In this document: piece after piece, positions 34,625 to 44,219 of the stretch
How the letters are laid out: each line of letters starts with the position of its first letter
Numbering within the stretch: the first letter of the stretch is position 1
From: Takakia lepidozioides
Taxonomy: Eukaryota; Streptophyta; Takakiopsida; Takakiales; Takakiaceae
Assembly: GCA_030704615.1 (NCBI GenBank)
Contig: CM060734.1
Span: forward strand, 46,824,042-46,888,041
Length of the DNA: 64,000 bases
Direction of reading: 5' to 3'
The notes under the pieces: generated by a model
Told to the model about the DNA's origin: nothing
What the model saw: only the letters and a program-made list of their open reading frames with translations
Database searches by the model: none
Translations under genes and position numbers: made by a program

Positions 34625-34894
34625 GTGAATGCCTGTTAGATTACAGAGAGAAGCAGACAACAACATGCATCGCAAAGCTTTCTTGGAAATTGTTGTCCTC
34701 TCTCCCCCCCAGCACTGTTTGAAAATCTAGGTAGCAATTCAGCATAGAACTAGTCTGTGATGAGTAGGGTTGGGGTGTTTGCTAGAGTAAATCTAGGCTG
34801 TCATTGTCAGCTACTAGCAGCAAGGCGAGGATCTATACATGATTGGTGCAGAGGCAGGGATAGCTGAAGGAGCAGGGATGGAGTGTGGGTCCAG

Positions 34895-37219
34895 ATTCAT
34901 GCAAAAGGGCCGGATCACAAAATTACCTATGACTCCCTGTGGATTGATAGCTACAAGAAACCTGCATGGGTAGATAGTCAAGTGGAAGCAGCACCAACAG
35001 TGGCACAGTTGATAAAATCAGACACCTCGACTACGACCACAGCTTCCGAAAGAGGACCAAGAGAGGGAGTCCACAAGGCTTCTTTTGGCACTTCTGGGCA
35101 TGTGAGGATGCTATGTGAGGCAGGGCGACTGAAAGAGGCTCTACAGACTTTAAACCAAGGAGGCATCTCAGCAGATTCAGATACTTATGTCTGTCTCTTA
35201 CATAAGTGCATCAAGATGAATGGCCTGGAAGCTGGAAAGCAGGTGCACGCTCACATCATCCAAAGTGGATTCAAGCCAAACGTTTTTCTACACAACACCC
35301 TTGTCAACATGTATGTTAAGTGCGGGAGCATTGTGGATGCTCACCAAGAGTTCAACAGAATGCCTCAACGAGGTTTGATCTCGTGGAATATAATGATGGC
35401 AGGATTTACCAAGCATGGGTGTGGTAAGAATGCTTTGGAGACATATGAGCAAATGATGCGGGAAGGGGTGAAGCCCGACCGGGTCACGTTTGTTTGCATT
35501 TGCAATGCGTGTGCAAGCCTGGCAGCCCTGCAAAAGGGCAAAGAGGTCCATGGTGACATCATCGAAGCTGGAATTGTACCAGATGTTGTCCTGAACACTG
35601 CTCTGGTGGACATGTATGCCAAATGTGGGAGCATCGAGGATGCCAAGGGAGTGTTCGACAATATGGCTGAACGAAATGTGGTGTCCTGGAGTGCAATGAT
35701 TGCAGGATATGCCCAGCATGGGTGCGGGATGGAGGCTTTGGAGACCTATGAGCAAATGAAGCGGGATCGGGTGAAGCCTGACCACATCACGTTTGTTTGT
35801 GTTTGCAATGCATGTGCGAGCATGGCAGCTTTGGAAAAGGGCAAAGAGGTCCATGGTGACATTGTCAAAGCTAGAATTGTACCAGATGTTGTTCTGAACA
35901 CTGCCCTGATGAACATGTATGCCAAATGTGGGAGCATTGAGGATGCAAAGGCAGTGTTTGACAAGATGGCTGAACAAGATGTGGTGTCGTGGAGTGCCAT
36001 GATTGCAAGCTATGTGCAGCATGGGTGCGGGATGGAGGCTTTGGAGACCTATGAGCAAATGATGGGGAAAGGGGTGAAGCCCGACCAGGTCACGTTCATT
36101 TGCGTTAGCAATGCGTGTGCGAGCTTGGCAGCCCTGGAAAAGGGCAAAGAGGTTCATGGTTACATCAGTAAAGCGGGTATTGTACCAGATGTCATTCTGA
36201 ACAATACCCTGGTGGACATGTATGCCAAATGCGGGAGCATCGAGGATGCAAAGGCAGTGTTTGACAATATGGCTGAACGAAATGTGGTGTCCTGGAGTGC
36301 AATGATCTCAGGATATGCCCAGCACGGTTGTCATAGGGAGGCCCTGCAGCTATTTGAAGGAATGCAAAAGGAAGGCTTGAAGCCGGACAGTATCACCTTT
36401 TTATGTGTTCTCTCTGCATGCAGCCACGTTGGCCTACTGGATGAAGGAAGACGCTACTTTCATTCCCTGAGTCAAGATTATGGTGTCACTCCAACAGTAA
36501 AGCACTTTGGCTGCATGGTTGACCTTCTTGGACGTGCAGGGCGATTGGATGAGGCAGAGGACCTCATTAATAAAATGCCAATCAAACAAGATGCTGTGGT
36601 GTGGAAGGTGGTGTGGAAGTCGTTGCTTGGTGCCTGCAGAATCCATGGCAATGTAGAGATGGCTGAACGTGCAGCGACATCTATTCTCAAGTGGGATGAA
36701 CAGGATGCCGCGACCTATGTGTTGCTATCAAACATCTATGCTGCAGCTGGCAGGTGGGACGATAGTGCAAAGGTGAGAAAAATGATGAAGGTCAGAGGGG
36801 TTAGAAAGGAGCCAGGTCACTGCTGCATTGAGGTTGGCAACAGGGTGCACACCTTTGTTGTAGATGACAAATTGCATCCCAAAATGAAGGAAATCCATGC
36901 TGAGCTGAGAAGGTTGTCTGGTCAGATGAAGGTGGCAGGGTATGTGCCTGACACGCGCTTTGTATTGCATGATGTGGGGGAGGAGCAAAAGGAATTCTCT
37001 CTTTGCCACCACAGTGAGAAGCTGGCCATTGGTTTTGGGCTGATCAGCACGGCCCCTAGGACCCCTCTCCGGCTCATCAAGAATCTTCGGGTGTGTGGTG
37101 ACTGCCACACCTCCACCAAGTTCATCTCAAAGATTGTTGGCCGAGCAATTGTTTTACGGGACGCTAACCGCTTTCACCACTTTGAAGATGGGGTTTGTTC
37201 TTGTGGGGATTACTGGTGA
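34895..37219 (+). CDS. PPR-DYW organelle RNA editing factor, with an OSB PDF half-motif at its N-terminus
   Basis: A frame of 778 codons (from 34883; acceptor tccag at 34894) begins IHAKGPDHKITYDSLWIDSY and KKPAWV, the second half of a PDF motif whose first half lies in the exon ending at 34624, in phase 0. The first ATG in frame is at 35108 (residue 76), already in the PPR region (MLCEAGRLKEALQ), so an upstream exon must supply start and transit peptide. PLS-type PPR repeats span about residues 75-530. Three 101-residue units (303 bp) starting at about 35580, 35883 and 36186 are nearly identical. E/E+ follow ([20 protein letters not shown]), then a PG box at about 640 and the DYW cytidine deaminase: HSEKLAIGFGLI at about 710, CGDCHTSTKF at about 740, ending in CSCGDYW. 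HSE and CxxCH are the zinc and catalytic residues. DYW proteins edit C to U in organelle transcripts. Confidence 0.9.
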   Translation: MHAKGPDHKITYDSLWIDSYKKPAWVDSQVEAAPTVAQLIKSDTSTTTTASERGPREGVHKASFGTSGHVRMLCEAGRLKEALQTLNQGGISADSDTYVCLLHKCIKMNGLEAGKQVHAHIIQSGFKPNVFLHNTLVNMYVKCGSIVDAHQEFNRMPQRGLISWNIMMAGFTKHGCGKNALETYEQMMREGVKPDRVTFVCICNACASLAALQKGKEVHGDIIEAGIVPDVVLNTALVDMYAKCGSIEDAKGVFDNMAERNVVSWSAMIAGYAQHGCGMEALETYEQMKRDRVKPDHITFVCVCNACASMAALEKGKEVHGDIVKARIVPDVVLNTALMNMYAKCGSIEDAKAVFDKMAEQDVVSWSAMIASYVQHGCGMEALETYEQMMGKGVKPDQVTFICVSNACASLAALEKGKEVHGYISKAGIVPDVILNNTLVDMYAKCGSIEDAKAVFDNMAERNVVSWSAMISGYAQHGCHREALQLFEGMQKEGLKPDSITFLCVLSACSHVGLLDEGRRYFHSLSQDYGVTPTVKHFGCMVDLLGRAGRLDEAEDLINKMPIKQDAVVWKVVWKSLLGACRIHGNVEMAERAATSILKWDEQDAATYVLLSNIYAAAGRWDDSAKVRKMMKVRGVRKEPGHCCIEVGNRVHTFVVDDKLHPKMKEIHAELRRLSGQMKVAGYVPDTRFVLHDVGEEQKEFSLCHHSEKLAIGFGLISTAPRTPLRLIKNLRVCGDCHTSTKFISKIVGRAIVLRDANRFHHFEDGVCSCGDYW

Positions 37220-37284
37220 AACGACGTTTTTCTCGAAAGGTGCGGGTGTCTTTCTTCATTCATTAAACTGCGTAGCAACTCAGT

Positions 37285-38441
37285 TCATCCACCATTTGAG
37301 GGATTACCTCCACCATCAATGTGCTGCATCATACAGATAGAGTACCATGTTTGAAATCTTGGCTTCATCAGATTCAATTCCACCCAAGCACCAGTATTGC
37401 TCAATTTTAGAGAGCCACTGCTCTACCGCATGTACGATATGGACTTTCTCTGAACCAGTATACTTGGGTGGACTATAAAGCTTCATGGCATTCCGGCAAG
37501 CAACCTGTCCTGCCTGACCAACCTGCCTTCCAACCCTATGACCTGATTGATCCTCTGAATCTCAATCTGAAGCCTCTTAAATTGATCATGAATTTGCTGG
37601 AACAACAGTGGTGGAGGCAGTTTGAATTCAGGTTTAATCTCTGCCGCTGCGTTTTCCGGCTCTGCCATTCTACGGGGCTCTATCTTCTACTAATTCAGAC
37701 CATCTACCTTATGCTTTGATACCAAATGTCACAGTCCTGTCTTATTACAGCAAACTAGTATCTTCATTAGCAATGTATGAGCAAGGTAACCACCCAACCT
37801 TGAATCCTCCACTTGCTTAGGAGTACTCTCTAAGTCATGCAGCCTGCCATGTTCTCAGCCTTACGCATCAAGGACATGCGTCTGTCTCTCTCCCAAAGTC
37901 TCACATCAGTTCCTCCGAAGTACTCCCGGAGGCTTCAGACCGAGATTCAAAGAATGAGTGAGGTCATAGGGATAGATTGAATTCAGGTCTAATCTCTGCT
38001 GCTGTGTTTTCTGGCTCTGCCATCCATTGGGCTCTAACGTCTACTACTTCAGACCATCTACCTTATGCTTTGATACCAAATGTCACAGTCCTGTCTTATT
38101 ACAGCAAACCAGTCTCTTCATTCGCGAGACTTCCTTAGGAGTACTGTCTAAGTCATGCAGCCTGCCATGCTCTCAGCCTTACTCATGAAGGACATGCGCG
38201 TGTCTCTCTCCCAAAGTCTGACATCAGGTCCTCCTAAGTACTCCCGGAGGATCCCCCCTTGCTCTGAGAATACCTTTTGGTATTCCCTTACTTGCTACCC
38301 AAAGGCCTAACCCTTGGCTTTTGCATTCTGTTTGTTCATCTTCCCTTGCTTTAGTCATAAGTCTCCTCAGCTACTGATATAACTTTCTATTTCCAGTCTG
38401 GCTTAGTGACTAACCTAGGCTTGCTAACCTAGTTCGTGACA
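37285..38441 (-). mobile_element. LTR retrotransposon pieces: LTR, primer binding site, gag start, partly duplicated
   Basis: On the minus strand an LTR of about 361 bp runs from TGTCACGAAC (38441) to GACTGTGACA (38081). TTTGGTATCAAAGCATAAGG follows at once, a primer binding site for initiator tRNA-Met, and then the start of gag. A second, shorter LTR part (37931-37727) is followed by the same binding site and a longer gag: MAEPENAAAEIKPEF, then FQQIHDQFKRLQIEIQRINQ and, in a shifted frame, KLYSPPKYTGSEKVHIVHAV and EQWLSKIEQYW, to about 37285. The bases between (37930-37975) match part of gag in the opposite orientation, so the piece has been rearranged. No pol is present. Confidence 0.75.
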
Positions 38442-38780
38442 AGTGCTATCCTAGTTCTGGTGTGGATGGTGGAGCAGCTTAAGATGAAATTGAATACAAT
38501 TCAGTATGAGCTTGATCAGAGGGGCAGCCTTGAGCAGGTTGGTTCAGGATCTTAAATTTGGACATGTTTGTACTTCAGATAGAGGCCTTGAGTAACTTGC
38601 ATGAATGTTGTTGAAAGCTGGCCTTAACCCACCAAGGTATAATCCCATGGTGGCCACACTTGAAAGTTTGCATAGTGATTGTAATGGTATTCGGATAGTC
38701 CGTTATTGATTGATGTGGCATAAATTGGATGTGGCTTTTCACCCGAAACACTATCCCATTCCTGTCCCTCTACATTGCAG
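38442..38780. other. Spacer between the LTR remnant and the kinase-like gene
   Basis: No gene recognised. Confidence 0.35.
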
Positions 38781-40390
38781 AGCTCATACGACTTGTACAG
38801 CATACCATTCCAATTCCAATCTCATGACCGTTGATGACTTCTGTTGCAATGTACACAACTTTGCCCCCCCGCAGTAGTCCCAAACGATACAAGCTCCGGT
38901 ACATATTTTCCCCAGTACTTCTGCAGCTTGTAATAGGCCAGTATCTCAGTCAAGAGAGCCTATACACACAAGATCACATGAATCGCAGATGTACATTTAA
39001 AACTTTCACAAAGATGGATCCCATCAGAAGAAAGAAGCATCACCTCTGCACGGTCCGAACCAAACGGCGCAAGCTTCAATACAACAGGGTGACCCTCATA
39101 TGTGCCCCGTACAATCCTTCCACTCCAACCTGTCGCAAAGGGATGCGCTTCCAAATGCAAATGTTTTGCAGGAGTCTCTTGCAAACCATCATACCCTCTA
39201 CGGCTCTTGTAAGAAAACACACGCACCTTGTATCGGCAGATCATATGAATAGTAGATGGATGCTAAACCATGCCACATGACTCTCCATTGCTATAGGCAT
39301 TGATCTCATTTAACTATCAGGACTCACAACTTCAACATGAGTGTCAAAACAAATAGGGACACTTACCGAGTAATCATAGGGTGAGGTCCCCCCTCATTTG
39401 CATTTCTTTTTCCACTGTATGAATTATCATGAGAATCTTGGCTCTGGGAACTGTCTTGACCAAAGTCTTGATAATTGACTTTGGGAGATTCTTTCCCTAC
39501 AAAAACACAACCCCATTAGCACCTGGACACCTGCAACATTATGAGTAAATAATGCTTTCATTCAATCTACATTGCACAATACTTCAGAACAGGCCATTAC
39601 CTTGATCTGGCTCTTCAAACACTTGCACGTCATGGGGCTGCTAGATTCAAGACGTAGCCAAATGCGCCGAGAAATTTATCACTTCCACACGTTATGGCTT
39701 TAGATATCTTGAAGGTATTCCCCACGTGACGTACAAAATACGACAAGTCGAACGATGAAATTATTCCATTGCCCAAACGCATGTTTACTAGATAAGTGTA
39801 CATATGGGAAACTGTCCCGGCCAAAGCCTCAGATCGAGCGGCAAGCGAAGGCCCAAAATTTTCCCTCCAAGCTTCAACCAAGTCTGGAAATTGCAGATGC
39901 ACAAGTGTCCTAAATATGAGAGCCAGAATTTGAGTGGAAGGAGTGAGGGCGGAAACCAGTCCCGGGTAAATTTTCTCCTTGAGTGTGGGAATGGGGTCAC
40001 TGTCGATGGGGCAAGTTGCCATTTAGTATTGCACATCTGCATTAGTGATCCATTGAGATTCCAAGCCCATCCCTTGGGATGCCGTGGCCAGAATGGCTGG
40101 TTGAGGGAGCCGCCAGAAGATGAGGGGAGTAATGCATGTGGCCTTCGGGTCAATCACAGGTTGCAGCTGTGAGCATCCCCTTAGCACAAGGTTGGGGAAG
40201 GAACGGAGTCGGGCGCAGTTTCTTGCGATGATTGGATTAATTGCAATTGAAGTTCTGCCCCCGTTTGGTACTGAACCTGGAGCCCTTGATTTTGCTTGAA
40301 GAGAAGCCGGAGGCCTGGAAGTGGTGGCCTTTGGGTACCCGGGCTGAATGTGGTTGGCTTGAGAGAAGGACCCCTTGTTTGTCTCATTGA
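38780..40390 (-). pseudogene. Protein kinase-like gene, N-lobe only
   Basis: Minus-strand exon-like pieces: 40181-40387 (Gln-rich, start MRQTRGPSLKPTTFSPGTQR, stop); 39640-40022 (PDLVEAWRENFGPSLAARSE, FDLSYFVRHVGNTFKISKA); 39367-39496 with a ttttgtag acceptor and perfect GTAAGT donor (ESPKVNYQDFGQDSSQSQDS); about 39047-39215 (FATGWSGRIVRGTYEGHPVV, then LKLAPFGSDRAE: a glycine loop and the VVLKL lysine); and about 38780-38970 (ALLTEILAYYKLQKYWGKYV, with an alpha-C Glu). After TTAGG the frame must shift by one base in a G7 run at about 38866-38873 to continue KVVYIATEVINGHEIG. The C-lobe (HRD and DFG motifs) is absent before the frame ends, so catalysis is not expected. Confidence 0.55.
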
Positions 40391-40890
40391 GAGAGTTTAT
40401 AGAGGAAAATCCTAATGGTAGGTGTAGAGGTGACGGTAGTTTTTAAGGGGAAGGTTTGGTTGGCACTCCACGGTTGGGACGGTAGCAGAGCCGACAGAGA
40501 TAGCCCCGAGGTAGGCCCGCCGCTCGATCACAATCTTGGCGCATTGACTGAGGACATCATATCTCTTGACCTCACAAATTTAATGTACAGTGGTTGGCGG
40601 GGTCCCTGTATGTTTGGCAAAAGTGCCGTGCGGAAGGCAGATTTGAGGCAGGGCCTACAGCCATTCTACCGGGTTGAGGCAACCGTGGAGCAAGCCCCGC
40701 GGTCCCGCCATGCTATATTGCCGTTTTTGGGCAGGTACAGTGTCACCGTGGAGATGCTCTTAGCATGGACACTATGAAATGACAAGATAAGAGAATATTT
40801 ATGTAACCTCCCGTGCTACCATCAAAACACGCAGATACCTGCTTCATCTCCGATCTTTACTTTGTCACCAGACCGCCTCATGCACCCTCG
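40391..40890. other. Spacer
   Basis: A short plus frame at 40415-40777 has no recognised motif. Confidence 0.3.
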
Positions 40891-40899
40891 ATTGTGACC

Positions 40900-42800
40900 T
40901 ACCATGCCTACTCTTCCCCCATAACAAGCAAGACCTCCTCCCAAAATTTAGAACAACCCCAGCCCCCTCAATACTACAGCAGCTTATGACCTCCCATAAC
41001 ACTCCGGAACACCCTCTTCCCAACTCCCACCCCCCAGCCCCGTTTTGCCATGAGCAACTTCCCCCCACCCTCTAAAACCCCCTACCCCCACTTTCGTCAT
41101 TGAAACTATTCTCGGCATCAAGACTCAAACCTCCCTTGATGTACATGACGCCACTTGTGTTGACACATATTACCTATGTACATGGGCCCACTTCCCCTAA
41201 ATACCCCCCCCTCCATTCACACTACACATACGGCTCCCAATCTGGCTCTTGCGCCGGTTATGGCGTCTACCATGCCGCTACTAACAAAGGAACCGCTCAT
41301 CGTCTCCCAGGCCCCGCAACCATACTCCGCGCCGAACTTATGGCCATTTTTGAAGCTCTGTCACAACTGACCTCGTTCCCACCCCCATACTACAACTTCA
41401 CGGATAGCCTAAATTCTCTCTTTATACTTCGCAATCACTTGGCTTGTCCCTCCTCCCACTTCCACCACCCCGACCGACACCTTATCACTGCCATTATCAA
41501 CCTAGCCATCTCCATCAATAAACCCCTTCATTTTCTCAAAGTTCGTTCACACACAGGTATCCACGGCAACGAGGAGGCTGACCTCCTCGCCCAACTGGGT
41601 GCCTTCCAACCTCCAGTTGAACCCTCGGATGACCCCATACACATCGCTCATACTCACCTCTTTTCACTGATACACCCAGTCCCTGACCCCCCAGAGCCCA
41701 AGCCAATCTGAAATTTTCTGACTACCCTGACTAAAGAAGCCAATAAACAGTCCTCTACCTCCTCAGCCATACCAAACTGCATATCCAAAAATGGACCCTC
41801 TCCGATGTACTCCACCACAAACTCTCCAACCACTTCTGGCACACCAAAGTTGCATCAGACGCTCAAATACAACAAACCCTTAAATTCCGATACGCCCAGT
41901 ATATGGGCCACCAACGCAAACACACCTTCTTATACCCCTCACCAAACTGCCCTCTGTGCTCCCACATCCACGCCACACATGATACCTGGCTCCACCTTCT
42001 TAGCGAATGCCCCCACCCAGTCATTCATGGGCTTCATATTGCACGACACAACCACGCTGTATGGCACATCCACAAACTCCTACAATGACGTAATGAAACT
42101 CAATGGTTCTCACTCATCAATGCAGGCACCTACCAAGGTCGGACCCAGACCATACGGTACCTACGTGGCTTCTCCTCTATATATGTCGCCCCCACACATC
42201 ATGTACATGCCCTTCCCGCCTCTGTCCGGATATCCTCGTCGTCCAGGGGCTCCCCATCAACGCCCCACCACCCGCCCCGTCCCCCGCCATTACCATACAC
42301 TTCTTAGAATTCATATTCTGCCATGACCGCTACCCCAGCTCCTCCATCCTCGAAAAACGCCAAAAATATGCACCACTCATTTTTGCTCTCCGCCGGAGGG
42401 GATGGGCCACAGGCCCCCTCACTGTCATCACTGCCGGCACCAGAGGGGGCATCCACAATGCCAACATCTCTGAACTTCAAAATAACTTTAAACTCCCCAT
42501 CATTTCCATCCATAAATGCTTCAAAACCATACACCTCACGACCCTCCGTTCTCTCACTGCTATCATCACCAACAAACGACAGCTCAAATCAAACCCTGCT
42601 CTTGCCTCATAGATACAAATAGATGGATACCTCACAAGCACCCATGGGGTGCCTCCCCACCCCAGACTGGTTACTTGGTGTCCCCTGGACACCGGTTATT
42701 TTTTACATAGGCCCCCCCCCCCTCCCCTTGAAAAGGGGCAGTAGCCGCAAGGCGAAGTGGCTCTTAGTTACGCCGGCCACGGCCGGAGTCTTCTCTCTCT
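40900..42800 (+). mobile_element. Non-LTR retrotransposon 3' part with RNase H (family C)
   Basis: Frame 41100-41711 holds an RNase H domain: GSCAGYGVYHAATNKG, TILRAELMAIFEALSQL (catalytic Glu), FTDSLNSLFIL (Asp) and LKVRSHTGIHGNEEADLLAQ (His and Asp). The first acid is Tyr in HYTYGS where YTDGS is usual. A zinc knuckle CPLC-x12-H-x4-C follows (NCPLCSHIHATHDTWLHLLS, about 41955-42010), with later frames to 42612 (KYAPLIFALRRRGWATGPL). After the stop a short 3' segment (gccgcaaggcgaagtgg) ends in a (TC)n run at about 42790-42810. RT is missing (5' truncation), and frames change at about 41711 and 42080. Confidence 0.8.
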
Positions 42801-42868
42801 CTCTCTCTCTCCGTAACCTTAGCAAGAGCTCTCAACAGCTCTATCTAGAACTTAAAGATGGTACATAA

Positions 42869-44219
42869 GTTCGTCGGTCAGAGCAATGCCGACACAGGAG
42901 ATAATGGGTCATCACATCTCACTAACAATTCGGTGAGTCAATGTAAGTCCTGATCTTGTGCCATGACCTTTTCTGTTCAGACATCTCCACCCTCATTCGT
43001 TATGTTCATACAAGGTAGATTAAATTGCAGGTTATAATGCAACAGATTGGGGAAAGAGATTGTCCATGGTGGGTACAGGAAACAGACTCTGGCACTGTGT
43101 GAAGAGAGGAAGTGCCTAGTGAATCCAATGCACTGGAAATTTGATTATCCAGGGGACTGTAGAGTTTTGTACTAGAGAATGGGCGGGGAATTGCTGTATT
43201 ATGCCTTCCCGTTCGCCATCAGCTATCCCCGCCCGTCCTTGGCATTAAGAGCTTCGATGGCAGCCTGAACAGCCAATTCGGTATCCCAAATCAGCAAGGT
43301 CTGCTGATTCAGGATGCAAGGTCGGCCTCAGGCGGTCGATGGCTTCAAAGCTCATGGGGAGGCTTTATCACACTGCCAGCTGCCGTCAGTAGCCCTCCAT
43401 CAACCTGCACTTGCCATGCAGATTTCTAGGCACTTGGTTTTCTAATTATGTACACATGAAAAACTACAAACAACCAGTTGCCAGATGCAATACACATGAG
43501 GTTACATTTGTACCGCTGGTCTTTTCGACCAAGATATCTACACTTGGTGTGTAGTAGGACACTATCACTGCATGTGCTCGTTGATGAAATCCTCACATCA
43601 CACGAGAAAATGTCGATCAAACTTCGCACACTACCTGCACAGGCCTTTGGTATAACATGCTACGGCACCAAGTTAGCCACAAGTGGAAATGCCAGAAATA
43701 GAGAGGAGAGTGATGATCAGTTTGAGCAGACTTCTTGTTGCTTCGCAATTGAGTGCGTCAATTAATTCTAACCCATAGGTAGCACAGCTACAGAAGGTCA
43801 GCAGAGGGCTACAGTAGCTCTGCTGATATGGTGGCTATATCAAAGGGAGATGTCACAGTCTGCCCCACTTGAAACCCCTATGACTGGATTATTGCTGGCT
43901 GTGCGTGAGCATCATGTTGTCTAACATTGACTTGCACATCCTGTTTGGTTGTAGTCAGGGTTAGTCTGTCAAAGGAAGGTTGTGTCATAGCCAATGCCTG
44001 CATCCCAGAAAGTGACATAGACTCAAGTTAACATTCACACACAATCAACAGGTACTCAATGCCTATGCGAGTGTCTTCGATTGGTTCAAGTTGAAGCAAC
44101 ATCTGCTGAAGAATATTTACTCTCTGGAACCATCCCAGGTGATTGATGTTCCCCATTATCTGTTGTATGTTACAATATACAGATGATTGCAATTGCTGTC
44201 TCTCTCTAAAAAGAGAATG
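42869..44219. other. Spacer downstream of the RUN-PX gene
   Basis: No gene recognised. It should include the 3' UTR and polyadenylation region of the minus-strand gene that ends at 44220. Confidence 0.4.

Noticed and set aside
35288-36157. A 289-codon minus-strand frame under the PPR gene
   Set aside because: It is the exact antisense of the homogenised PPR repeats and is open only because of their codon pattern.
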